From the NCBI GenBank assembly GCA_003482905.1, contig DMXM01000003.1:1-64000 (forward strand): 64,000 bases of DNA, in the 5' to 3' direction. A program made the translations under genes and the position numbers. The notes beneath the pieces are model-generated. The model was not told where the DNA came from. It did no database searches and saw only the letters and a list, made by a program, of their open reading frames with translations. This DNA is from Elusimicrobiota bacterium. Its GTDB lineage: Bacteria; Elusimicrobiota; Elusimicrobia; Elusimicrobiales; UBA9959. Shown piece after piece: positions 18,733 to 26,621 of the stretch (position 1 is the first letter of the stretch; each line of letters begins with the position of its first letter).

Positions 18733-19424
18733 TTCTTTCCGGCTTCGAACCGGTAGCCGTAGTTCTTCACCGTCACTATCCGGCGCCCTTCCGCCCCGAG
18801 TTTTTTGCGCAGCGTCCCTATGTGCACGTCCACGGTGCGGGTCTCCACTTCCAGGGAGGCGTCCAGGCCCCAGACTTTTTCCAGCAGGGCCTCGCGCGAC
18901 AGCATTTTTTCCCCGGCGGTCATCAGGGCCTTTAAAAGCTCGAATTCCCGGGAGGTGAGGTCCGCGGGCCTGCCTTTTACCAGCGCCAGCACGCGGGAGC
19001 AGTCCAGCTCCAGGTCGCCGGCGCGGTACACTTCCAGAACTTCGCCCAGCAGCGCCGACCGCCGCAGCACGGCTTTCACCCTGGATAGCAGCTCCTTGAT
19101 ACCGAAAGGCTTGGTCACATAATCGTCCGCGCCCATCTCCAGCCCCACCACCTTGTCGGCCTCTTCGCCCTTGGCGGTAAGCATTATTATAGGGATGGCG
19201 GCGGTCTTGGCGTCGACCCTGATACGGCGGCAGACCTCCAGGCCGTCCAGGCCCGGCAGCATAAGGTCCAATATTATCAGGGCGGGGCGCTCTTTGGCGG
19301 CCAGCAGCGCGGCCGAGGCCCCCTCATGCGCCAGCACGGTGCGGTAACCCTCTTTTTTAAGGTTATAGTCCAGCATCCTGGCTATATCCTTCTCGTCCTC
19401 CACTATAAGGATCTTCTCGTCCAT
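18729..19424 (-). CDS. phoB: PhoB-like response regulator (OmpR family)
   Basis: A 231-aa protein. REC domain: VEDEKDIARML, phosphoacceptor Asp in LIILDLMLPGLDG, Thr in IIMLTAKGEE and Lys in YVTKPFGI. The C-terminal winged helix has LTSREFELLKALM and RTVDVHIGTLRKKLG, matching PhoB-type DNA-binding domains. It would bind the tandem repeats upstream of the DUF47-pit operon and possibly its own promoter. It leads the phoB-phoR pair and overlaps phoR by 4 bp. Confidence 0.93.
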   Translation of the reverse strand: MDEKILIVEDEKDIARMLDYNLKKEGYRTVLAHEGASAALLAAKERPALIILDLMLPGLDGLEVCRRIRVDAKTAAIPIIMLTAKGEEADKVVGLEMGADDYVTKPFGIKELLSRVKAVLRRSALLGEVLEVYRAGDLELDCSRVLALVKGRPADLTSREFELLKALMTAGEKMLSREALLEKVWGLDASLEVETRTVDVHIGTLRKKLGAEGRRIVTVKNYGYRFEAGKK

Positions 19425-19431
19425 TGTGGAT

Positions 19432-19481
19432 ATGATAGCAAACCTAAAAGTAAGCCGGCGCAGCCTGAGTTGTAAGCCGGC
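19432..19481 (-). promoter_or_regulatory. phoB promoter with two 10-bp direct repeats
   Basis: GCCGGCTTAC occurs twice on the minus strand (19459-19450 and 19481-19472), 22 bp apart, just upstream of a TATCAT -10 (19437-19432). The spacing equals two 11-bp steps, so autoregulation by PhoB is possible, but the sequence differs from the TTTA boxes upstream of the pit operon. Confidence 0.45.
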
Positions 19482-19529
19482 AATAATTAATGGTATGAAT
19501 ACCCTAGGTTAGAGAGGTTAGGGGGACAC

Positions 19530-19925
19530 ATGACCTATTCAGGCAGACGCATACTTATTGTGGAAGACGAGCCTATTGTGGCGAGACTGGTGGCAAAGAT
19601 ATTGGAAGGCCACAACGCGCATATTTCCACCTCCGCCACCATAAAGGAAACCGAGGCCCTGCTAAGCAAAGAAACCTTCGATATAATAATCCTGGACCGG
19701 ATCCTTCCCGACGGCGACGGGGTGCGGATATTCCGGAAACTGAGGTCCTCGCCGGACCTCCGGCTTATCCCGGTGCTGATCCTTAGCGGGAAAGACCGGC
19801 TGGCGGACCAGGCCGACGGGCTGGACCTGGGCGCGGACGATTATATGACCAAGCCCTTCTCCCTGGTGGAACTGAAGGCCCGCGTGGAGGCCCTTCTCCG
19901 CCGGGCCGGGAAGTTCGTCCATTGA
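19530..19925 (+). CDS. Receiver-only response regulator
   Basis: A 131-aa single REC domain: ILIVEDEP, phosphoacceptor Asp in IIILDRILPDGDG, LILSGKD in place of the Thr/Ser switch and the conserved Lys in YMTKPFSLVEL. The sequence resembles OmpR-type receivers cut before the DNA-binding domain; RVEALLRRAGK would be the linker. AGGGGG precedes the ATG. It is divergent from phoB, so it could be part of phosphate signalling, but this is only proximity. Confidence 0.88.
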   Translation: MTYSGRRILIVEDEPIVARLVAKILEGHNAHISTSATIKETEALLSKETFDIIILDRILPDGDGVRIFRKLRSSPDLRLIPVLILSGKDRLADQADGLDLGADDYMTKPFSLVELKARVEALLRRAGKFVH

Positions 19926-19930
19926 CGCCG

Positions 19931-19947
19931 GCGGGCCGCGGGCCCGC
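19931..19947 (+). terminator. GC hairpin after receiver gene
   Basis: A 7-bp stem GCGGGCC/GGCCCGC with a 3-nt loop directly after the stop codon; no U-run, so weak evidence as a terminator. Confidence 0.35.
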
Positions 19948-19973
19948 GCCGCCGTGGCCTCCCCGATTTTTAT

Positions 19974-19979
19974 TATAAT
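19974..19979 (+). promoter_or_regulatory. -10 box of tilS
   Basis: TATAAT; the predicted transcript start falls at about 19986, so a tilS start at 20010 would have a 24-nt leader including its AAGGG site. Confidence 0.5.
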
Positions 19980-20009
19980 TCCACTATGATCTCAAAAAGG
20001 GCGGCCACG

Positions 20010-20732
20010 ATGAGCCTGTGGAACAAGGTGATGGCGCACGCGCGGGCGCACAAGCTGTTCACCGACGGAGACGCCATACTGCTGGCCGTGTCCGGCGGGC
20101 CGGATTCGGTGGCGATGCTGGATTTTTTCGCCGCGCAGGCGCGCGGCCACCGCCTGACGCTCTATGTCTGCCATATCAACCACAAGCTCAGGGGTAAATT
20201 GGCGGACTTGGACGCCGCCTTCGTTAAAAAGCTGGGGGCGCAATACGGCCTGGAGACCTTCATCCTGTCGGCGGACGTCAAGAAACTAGCCAGGAAGTCC
20301 GGGACCAGCATAGAGCACGCCGCCCGCAACGCCCGCTACCGCCTGCTGTCTGAGGTAGCCTTAAAGAAAAAATGCGCCCTGGTGGCGACGGCGCACCACT
20401 CGGACGACCAGGCTGAAACGATATTATTGAACCTGCTCAGGGGGACCGAACCGAAGGGCCTGCTGGGCATACCCGTAAAACGCGCACTCTGCGGCGGGAA
20501 GCCGCGCGTAGAACTGATAAGGCCCATGTTGGCGGTTTCCAGGCACGACATAGAGGCTTACATTAAAGCCAATGCCCTGCCGTCCAGGAAAGACCACACC
20601 AACGACGACGAATATTACACCCGCAACTGGATACGCAAAACCCTGCTGCCGCTGATGCTCAGGAAGCAGCCCCGCCTGCGCGAGCACCTGGCGGAGCTGT
20701 CCGGCAAACTCTCTCTTATCCTGAAGAACTAA
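20010..20732 (+). CDS. tilS: tRNA(Ile)-lysidine synthase, short form
   Basis: A 240-aa N-type ATP pyrophosphatase. PP-loop SGGPDS is at residues 23-28. VCHINHKLRG and TAHHSDDQAETILLNLLRG are the conserved TilS motifs, followed by RPML and KDHTNDDEYYTRNWIR (tRNA-binding loop). The enzyme converts C34 of tRNA-Ile(CAU) to lysidine so that it reads AUA. The C-terminal TilS domains of the E. coli enzyme are absent, as in many short homologues. An in-frame ATG at 19986 is possible, but AAGGG 8 nt before 20010 and the -10 box placing the transcript start at 19986 favour 20010. Confidence 0.88.
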   Translation: MSLWNKVMAHARAHKLFTDGDAILLAVSGGPDSVAMLDFFAAQARGHRLTLYVCHINHKLRGKLADLDAAFVKKLGAQYGLETFILSADVKKLARKSGTSIEHAARNARYRLLSEVALKKKCALVATAHHSDDQAETILLNLLRGTEPKGLLGIPVKRALCGGKPRVELIRPMLAVSRHDIEAYIKANALPSRKDHTNDDEYYTRNWIRKTLLPLMLRKQPRLREHLAELSGKLSLILKN

Positions 20733-20750
20733 ACCCTTCGCCGGAAGGGT
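20733..20750 (+). terminator. Small hairpin after tilS
   Basis: A 7-bp stem ACCCTTC/GAAGGGT with a 4-nt loop between the convergent tilS and nnrE genes; no U-run. Confidence 0.4.
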
Positions 20751-20756
20751 CGGATG

Positions 20757-21485
20757 CTAACCGCGGGCCTCTTCTATCAGCGCGGCCGGGTAGCCTATGG
20801 GGAGAACCTTGATCTCCCCCGTATTCGGCCGGGCGTGGGCGGCCATAAGGCCGGTCTTGGCGAAACCCAGCGTCAGGGTCAACCGGGCTATAATAAATAC
20901 GCCGCTGTGGTGGCCGGTATCGGGGCTGAGGCCGCTCGGCAAATCCACGGCTATTATCGGCCGGCCGCTTTTGTTCATTAACTGGATGACGCGGTGTACC
21001 GGCCCGGTAGGTTTGCCGACGGCGCTGACGCCCAGCAGCGCGTCAAGCAGCAGGTCGGCCGAAGCGAAAGCGGCGGACAGTTTCTCCAGGTCCTCTTTTT
21101 GGGTCAGCTCCACTGGCACTCCGGCCTCTTTAGCGGCCTGGAGATTCTTAACCACCAGCTCCCCGTAGCCGGTCTCTTTTGGCGGCAGTATAAAAACTTT
21201 GACGGCGACGCCGGCCTGCTTTATATACCGGGCGGCCACCAAGCCGTCCCCGCCGTTATTCCCCTTGCCGCAGCAGACAACTACGGAAAGCGCTGACGAC
21301 TGTTTGCCGATTTCCCCCGCCGCGAATTTAAGAGCCGCCTCGGCCACGGCGCGGCCTGCGTTCTCCATCAGGGTCCCGGAGGCAACGCCGTATTCCTGCG
21401 ACGCTTTCTTATCCAAATATTTCATTTTCTCGGCGGTAACCACCGGGAGGCCGTCGAATTCTTTAACCTGCGGGATCTTGGACAT
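20757..21485 (-). CDS. nnrE: NAD(P)H-hydrate epimerase (YjeF N-terminal domain only)
   Basis: A 242-aa protein with the YjeF_N fold: MENAGRAVAE, CGKGNNGGDGLVAARYI (phosphate-binding glycine loop), DALLGVS and AVDLPSGLSPDTG. It epimerises damaged R-NAD(P)HX so that the dehydratase can repair it. The dehydratase domain found fused in E. coli YjeF is absent and must be elsewhere. The ATG at 21485 lies 11 nt after the stop of the upstream Yip1-like gene, so it is the last gene of the sppA unit. Confidence 0.92.
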   Translation of the reverse strand: MSKIPQVKEFDGLPVVTAEKMKYLDKKASQEYGVASGTLMENAGRAVAEAALKFAAGEIGKQSSALSVVVCCGKGNNGGDGLVAARYIKQAGVAVKVFILPPKETGYGELVVKNLQAAKEAGVPVELTQKEDLEKLSAAFASADLLLDALLGVSAVGKPTGPVHRVIQLMNKSGRPIIAVDLPSGLSPDTGHHSGVFIIARLTLTLGFAKTGLMAAHARPNTGEIKVLPIGYPAALIEEARG

Positions 21486-21496
21486 ATTTCTTGCGG

Positions 21497-22060
21497 TTAC
21501 ACTATCAGCCAGACCAGCCAGACCATGCCGTAAAAGAAGCCGGCGAAGAACAGCGCCGTCAGCCCGGCGTAAGGCAGCCAGACCGCCAGCAGGGCTTTGT
21601 TGGCCGAAACCGCATAAAGCCGGCGCACCAGGCGCACGCGGGCGTAAATGAGCGCCAGAACGCACAGGCAGAACCAGAGAAAAGCGTTGAGCACTTTGAC
21701 TCCGGCAAAAAAGCCCAGCGGCACCAGCAGCGTCAGCAGGAAATCGGTGCAGCCGAAAGCCAGGAACAGCCTGGCCGCGCCGCCCGGCCTTTCCGCCCCG
21801 GTAAGGTCCATAAAGAGGTGCATGATAGCGGCGAACAGGAAATTAGCCGCGAGCACCAGCGCGAATACCGCCAGGAAGGACAGCACGCCAGGGGGAACGG
21901 CCTCCTGCATACGCAGGAAAGTAAAAAGCCCCAGCGTGCCGGCAAAATAACCCAGCAGACCGGCGCGCCCCAGGCCTTCCGGCCTTTCGGGCCCGGTCAG
22001 CGTCCCGGGGCGGTCTATCAGCGCTTCAAGAGTTTTAAAAGGGTCCATATCAGCGCCCAT
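21497..22060 (-). CDS. Yip1-like multi-pass membrane protein
   Basis: A protein of about 187 aa with around five hydrophobic helices and a short cytoplasmic start (MDPFKTLEALIDRPGTLTGPERPE). The length, helix pattern and position of a conserved-looking FTFLRM region resemble bacterial Yip1-domain proteins, whose function is unknown. Two starts are possible, 22060 and 22048; the first overlaps the sppA stop by 11 bp and has GGAG 10 nt before it. Cotranscribed with sppA and nnrE. Confidence 0.55.
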   Translation of the reverse strand: MGADMDPFKTLEALIDRPGTLTGPERPEGLGRAGLLGYFAGTLGLFTFLRMQEAVPPGVLSFLAVFALVLAANFLFAAIMHLFMDLTGAERPGGAARLFLAFGCTDFLLTLLVPLGFFAGVKVLNAFLWFCLCVLALIYARVRLVRRLYAVSANKALLAVWLPYAGLTALFFAGFFYGMVWLVWLIV

Positions 22061-23087
22061 ACCAGCGGTACTCCAGGCTTGGCGCGGAGTCCAGCGCGTC
22101 CACAACGGCCTTGGTCCCGAAGAATTGCAGTTTGCTGTCCATCAGGGACATCAACTGTTCGAAGGGGGCCGCGTCCCGTATCACGCGCGGGTTCTTGCCT
22201 ATGCCGCCCATTTCGCCGGCGGCGTCCAGCGCGTCCTGCAGGTCGCCCAGCTTGTCCACCAGGCCCAGCTCCACGGCCTGCCTGCCCGTGTATATGCGGC
22301 CGTCGGCCAGCGTCTTGGTCTTCTCCACCGTCATCTTGCGGCCCTCGGCCACCGCCGCCACGAACTGCTCGTAAGAATCGTCTATCATGCCCTGCAGCAG
22401 CTTGCGCTCGTCGGCGGTCATCTCGCGCATGGGCGAGCCTATATCCTTGAACCTGCCGGACTTGATGGCCTCGTTCCTGAAGCCGACTTTCTTCATCAGG
22501 CCCTCCAGGTTGGTCACGCTGAATATGACGCCGATGGAACCGGTTATGGTGCCGGGCTGCGCCATCACCAGGTCGCAGGCGGAAGCCACATAGTAGCCGC
22601 CGCTGGCCGAAACCTCGCCGAAACGGGCGATAAAAGGCTTCCTGGTGCCGGCCTTGGCGCGCTTTATGGCGGAGTAGATCTCCTGCACGGCGCCCACGGA
22701 GCCGCCGGGGGTGTTTATATCCAGCACCACGGCCTTTACGTCCTTGTCGGCGGCCAGGGAAGCTATCTTCTTGGCTATCTGCTGGCTGCCGCGCTCCCAG
22801 GCCCGGCTGGAACTGCCCTGCGATATGGCCCCGTAGATCTCCACCAGGCCCACGGCGTGCTTTTTAGCCTGCCCGAGGGCGGCCAGTTTGGAGATGTCCA
22901 TATCTTTAGTCCTGGTTTTTTTGACGGCGTCGGCCTTGCCGATAAGGACGAAAGCCGCCACGATGGAAACCGCGTAAAGCACGGCTATTATTTTAAGCCA
23001 GAAGCCCGTGCCGCGGGCGGCCACGGACGGAGCCGGCGCAGGTTTTACCGCTTGATCAACCGCTTCGCTGTTGCCCTGTTCTTCCAT
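22050..23087 (-). CDS. sppA: Signal peptide peptidase SppA (S49 family)
   Basis: A 345-aa membrane-anchored serine peptidase. One N-terminal helix (about residues 29-50) is followed by the S49 domain: LDINTPGGSV, SASGGYYVASAC with the nucleophile Ser, and KSGRFKDIGSP with the conserved basic region. It cuts leftover signal peptides in the inner membrane. GGAGG lies 5 nt before the ATG. The length is that of the short, single-domain form. Upstream 35 bp separates it from the diguanylate cyclase genes. Confidence 0.93.
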   Translation of the reverse strand: MEEQGNSEAVDQAVKPAPAPSVAARGTGFWLKIIAVLYAVSIVAAFVLIGKADAVKKTRTKDMDISKLAALGQAKKHAVGLVEIYGAISQGSSSRAWERGSQQIAKKIASLAADKDVKAVVLDINTPGGSVGAVQEIYSAIKRAKAGTRKPFIARFGEVSASGGYYVASACDLVMAQPGTITGSIGVIFSVTNLEGLMKKVGFRNEAIKSGRFKDIGSPMREMTADERKLLQGMIDDSYEQFVAAVAEGRKMTVEKTKTLADGRIYTGRQAVELGLVDKLGDLQDALDAAGEMGGIGKNPRVIRDAAPFEQLMSLMDSKLQFFGTKAVVDALDSAPSLEYRWYGR

Positions 23088-23122
23088 TAGTCCTCCGGAC
23101 TTAAATAAAAATCACCGCGCTA

Positions 23123-24367
23123 TTAAAATTTGCCGGCCTCAACCACGCGGTTGCGGCCGCCTTCTTTGGCGGCGTACAGCGCCTTGTCGGCCGCGGCCAC
23201 CAGTTCCTCCGGCCCGCGCCCGTCCCTGGGGAAATGCGCTATGCCTATGGAAACCGTAAGCCGCACTTTCTCCAGCCCCTGGGAAAAGACCTCGGCCTCT
23301 ATGCGGGCCCGCACGGACTCGGCCTTGCGCAGCAGACCGGCGGAATCGGCGCGCGGCAGCACTATGCCGAACTCCTCGCCCCCGTAGCGCCCGACGAAGT
23401 CGGTCTCGTAGACGCCGGCCTTGAGCAGCTGCGCCACCCTTTTGAGCACCGCGTCGCCGAATTGGTGGCCGTAGGTATCGTTGAGGCGCTTGAAATGGTC
23501 TATATCGGCTATCATGAAGCCCATCGTCGTCTTGAAGGCGGAGGCGCGGCGCATCTCCTCGCGTATTTTCTCGTCCAGGGCGTTACGGCGCCACAGGCCG
23601 GTCAGCCCGTCCGTAAGGGACAGCCATTCCACCTGGCGGAAGAGCATGACGCGTTTAAGCGCGAACGAAATTTCGGAGGTGAACCTGGCCGCGCCTTCCA
23701 CGGCTTCCGGGGCCAGGCGCAGCACCAGCAGGCCCAGCGGTTCCCCCGCCGGGGCCACGGGCGCCAACACCAGGCCGGAGACGGCCAGCGTCTCCCGCGG
23801 GAAGCCGCCCGCCGTCACCAGCTCCGCCAGGGACGGCAGGGCGGAGCCTTTGGCCCCCTGCGCGAAAAGCTCCATATCCATGACGCCGCCGGAGTTGCCG
23901 GCCAGATAAAGCGCGGCTTCCTCGGTGTCGAAATAGTCGGTCAGGTACTTGCCCAGCTGCTTGGCCGCGCTTTGCGGCTCCACGGTTTCGGAAAGAAGTT
24001 TTACCGCCGAATAAATGGCCAGGGATTTCTTTTCACCGGCCGCGTTAAGCATGGTCTCCCGCTTGATGCCGGCCAGTTCAGCTTCCAGCGCGCCGGCTTT
24101 CCTGCGCGCGGCTTCCACGGCCGGGTTTACCGCCGCGTCCGTATAATGCCCGTTAAGCAGCACGGAGTGGGCCAGGGCGGCCGCCACCCACAGCGCCAGC
24201 GCCGCGAAAGGGGCGCCCGCTGAGATCTCCCCCGCCAGCATGAATGAACAGAAAACAAAGAACAGCAGGCCGGCGGCCAGGCCCGCCCAGCGGTTAATAC
24301 GCCCTAAAAAGTAGGAGAGGACCGGGGCGGCGGCCGCGGCGGCTATCCAGAGTTCCGGCCTGTTCAT
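23123..24367 (-). CDS. Membrane diguanylate cyclase (GAF-GGDEF), I-site lost
   Basis: A 414-aa protein. The first 75 residues contain hydrophobic helices, then a coiled segment, a GAF-like domain (about 100-245) and a GGDEF domain with SLTDGLTGLWRR, IADIDHFKRLNDTYGH and the active site RYGGEEF. It makes c-di-GMP. The allosteric inhibition site RxxD five residues before GGEEF reads YETD, so feedback inhibition is probably lost. It overlaps the next upstream cyclase by 4 bp (ATGA). Confidence 0.9.
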   Translation of the reverse strand: MNRPELWIAAAAAAPVLSYFLGRINRWAGLAAGLLFFVFCSFMLAGEISAGAPFAALALWVAAALAHSVLLNGHYTDAAVNPAVEAARRKAGALEAELAGIKRETMLNAAGEKKSLAIYSAVKLLSETVEPQSAAKQLGKYLTDYFDTEEAALYLAGNSGGVMDMELFAQGAKGSALPSLAELVTAGGFPRETLAVSGLVLAPVAPAGEPLGLLVLRLAPEAVEGAARFTSEISFALKRVMLFRQVEWLSLTDGLTGLWRRNALDEKIREEMRRASAFKTTMGFMIADIDHFKRLNDTYGHQFGDAVLKRVAQLLKAGVYETDFVGRYGGEEFGIVLPRADSAGLLRKAESVRARIEAEVFSQGLEKVRLTVSIGIAHFPRDGRGPEELVAAADKALYAAKEGGRNRVVEAGKF

Positions 24368-25704
24368 TCCAGCACCACCCTGTTGCGCCCGCCCTCTTTG
24401 GCCTTGTAAAGACGCTCGTCGGAAGCGCGCACCAGCTGGCTGGCCGCCGCGCCCTCCGACGGGAACTCGGCCACGCCGAAGCTGGCCGTAACGCGCGAGG
24501 GCCGGCCGCCGAAATTGAAGGCCCTGGCCTCCAGCGTCCGGCGCAGGTTTTCGGCCACGGCGGCCGCCTGCGCCTTGTCCGCCCCGGTTATCACCAGCGC
24601 AAACTCCTCCCCGCCGTAGCGGGAGACAAAATCTATGTCGCGCACGCCGCCGGCGAACACCTCGGCCACGGCCTTAAGCACCGTGTCCCCCGCTTGGTGG
24701 CCGAAGTTGTCGTTGTAGGATTTAAAATGGTCGATGTCGGCCATTATCACCGAGAAAGGCACCTTGGAGCGGGCCGCGCGCAGTATCTCTTCCTCCACCC
24801 TGCCCTGGAAAGCCCGGTGCGTGTAAAGGCCGGTGAGCCCGTCCTTTATGGCCAGCTCCTTCACCTTGTCGAAGAGGTAGATGTTCTCCATGCTGACCCC
24901 GGCCAGCGTGCAGGCGAGCTCGGCGCCGCGCAGGTCTTCGGATTTAAAACGGTCCGGCTCCGAAGCCGCGGCGCGCACAAAGCCGACCAGCCGCCCGAAC
25001 AGGTACAGCGGCAGCGCCATGAAAGAGCGCTCGGCCGGCCCGAAGAAACCGCGGTTAAAGCGGCTGTCCGCGTCGGAGTTGCGCACCAGCAGCGGGATCT
25101 TCCGCTCCGCCACCCAGTTATCGGCAAAATCGCGCGGGGCGCCGGTGCGCAGTTCCACGGAGGCGCCGGGGAAATATTCGCGCAGCAGGGTTTCCAGCCG
25201 GCCGCGCACCTCGTCGGGAGTCGAGGCGGAGCCCATGTCGTGGATGGCGGCCGCCAGGGCGCCCTTGTCCCTTATGCGGGCCAGGGTACTGTCGAGGTGC
25301 AGGCGGTAGCGGGCCAGTTCGTCCTCCAGATTCTTCACTTTTTCCGCGGCCTCCTCCTCCTCCGCTTCAAGGCGCTGGCGCGCGGCGATGCACGCAGTCT
25401 CGAAGTGGGACAAGGCGTAGAAAAGCAGCCAGAGGGAAATGGTTTCGGCTATGGCGCCCGCCGTCAGGAATAGGGAATCGCCTTCCGGGGAAAGCTTGGG
25501 CATTATGAACCCGGCCGCGGTGACCAGGAAAAGGAAAATGTATTTAACCTCGCGTTCCCCAGACCAGGAGAACCACAGGAACAGCGCCCCGCTGGCCGGG
25601 TAAACCCAGAGAAAATGGGACGGCCACAGCCAGATAGACCAGCCGACGGCAAGCAGTATAGCCGCCGGAACGGCAACCTTGGTAAAAGCGTTAGGCCGCG
25701 TCAT
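24364..25704 (-). CDS. Membrane diguanylate cyclase (GAF-GGDEF), I-site intact
   Basis: A protein of about 446 aa: several N-terminal hydrophobic helices (residues 10-95), a coiled coil, a GAF-like domain and a GGDEF domain with IKDGLTGLYTHRAF, MADIDHFKSYNDNFGH and SRYGGEEF. The I-site RxxD is present as RDID. Together with the overlapping neighbour it forms a cyclase pair with the same architecture, probably a duplication in which one copy kept feedback inhibition. The ATG at 25704 is used; an in-frame TTG lies 6 bp upstream. No Shine-Dalgarno is visible. Confidence 0.9.
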   Translation of the reverse strand: MTRPNAFTKVAVPAAILLAVGWSIWLWPSHFLWVYPASGALFLWFSWSGEREVKYIFLFLVTAAGFIMPKLSPEGDSLFLTAGAIAETISLWLLFYALSHFETACIAARQRLEAEEEEAAEKVKNLEDELARYRLHLDSTLARIRDKGALAAAIHDMGSASTPDEVRGRLETLLREYFPGASVELRTGAPRDFADNWVAERKIPLLVRNSDADSRFNRGFFGPAERSFMALPLYLFGRLVGFVRAAASEPDRFKSEDLRGAELACTLAGVSMENIYLFDKVKELAIKDGLTGLYTHRAFQGRVEEEILRAARSKVPFSVIMADIDHFKSYNDNFGHQAGDTVLKAVAEVFAGGVRDIDFVSRYGGEEFALVITGADKAQAAAVAENLRRTLEARAFNFGGRPSRVTASFGVAEFPSEGAAASQLVRASDERLYKAKEGGRNRVVLE

Positions 25705-25766
25705 GCTCAAATTTTACAATAAATACGGGTATACATACGGGAAGCGGCGTGAATCGTGTGCTCGCC

Positions 25767-25782
25767 ATTATATAGGCCTATA
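25767..25782 (-). promoter_or_regulatory. Promoter/palindrome before the cyclase pair
   Basis: A TATAAT -10 (25772-25767, minus) abuts a 12-bp palindrome TATAGGCCTATA (25771-25782) that could be an operator. The predicted leader is about 56 nt. Confidence 0.45.
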
Positions 25783-25799
25783 CTAACTACGCGGTTATA

Positions 25800-26621
25800 T
25801 TATCGTAGACCCGCCGCCTTCAGCAGATAAGCGACTTTTTCGTAGGCGTCGCGCTGGAGCATGTCGCGCTGCTCGCCGGGGGGCAGTTCCTCGAAGTCCG
25901 CCGCCATTTTGGGGCCGATGTACTTTTCGGAGGCGAATTTCTCCGCCATTTTAAGGAAACCTTCCCTGACCAGCTTATTGGATGCGTGTTTTTTTATCTC
26001 CGCCGCCAGCACATCAAGGCCGCCGGGGTAATTGTTGAGGCAGTAATAAATATCCCAGGCGTCTTTTGCTTTCAGGCGGCTGTGCAAAGCCATCCCCTTC
26101 ATAACCAGGAACGGCACAATGGAGGCGACTCTCACCATTACGCTGTCTTTGCCGCCATCCGGCAATTCGCCATCCACTTTGACCTCCGTGAACATCGAGA
26201 AAGCAAGATCGCAGGCGCGGGCCTTCCTGGCCTTTATGTCCTGCACAGTCTGATGACGCCGTGCTTTGGCGGAGCCGCCGTATTCCCCGGACAAAAAGTC
26301 CACTTCAACCGAAAAAGCCTGCCCTTCCATTTTTATCGCCCGCCTAAACACATAAGGGCGCTGCTCATCCGGGGAATAGCCGCGCCCGAGAAGCAGCTTC
26401 CCTATCTTCGCATAGGCTGCGCTTGTGATGGCTTTATGATCCAGGGCCAGGTCAACGTCCGTACTGCCTACATGCGCACCAGGGCCCAGAAGCAGCGGCG
26501 GAACCCAGCCGCCTATCAGCACAATGCCGTCATGATATTCGCCCAGAAGATGCGACAGCTCTATCAGGACGCTTTTAGCAGCCCTCACCATGACCTCGTT
26601 ATAGTCTTTCCTGCTTACCAT
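25800..26621 (-). CDS. AbiEii-like nucleotidyltransferase toxin
   Basis: A 273-aa protein of the AbiEii/DUF1814-type nucleotidyltransferase family. The core is VLIGGWVPPLLLG followed by GSTDVDLALD, which carries the two metal-binding Asp residues, and VEVDFLSGEYGG with the third acidic residue. Such proteins, with a cognate AbiEi antitoxin, form type IV abortive-infection systems that act by transferring nucleotides to tRNA. Its start overlaps the upstream AbiEi-like gene by 7 bp, as expected for such an operon. Confidence 0.8.
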   Translation of the reverse strand: MVSRKDYNEVMVRAAKSVLIELSHLLGEYHDGIVLIGGWVPPLLLGPGAHVGSTDVDLALDHKAITSAAYAKIGKLLLGRGYSPDEQRPYVFRRAIKMEGQAFSVEVDFLSGEYGGSAKARRHQTVQDIKARKARACDLAFSMFTEVKVDGELPDGGKDSVMVRVASIVPFLVMKGMALHSRLKAKDAWDIYYCLNNYPGGLDVLAAEIKKHASNKLVREGFLKMAEKFASEKYIGPKMAADFEELPPGEQRDMLQRDAYEKVAYLLKAAGLR

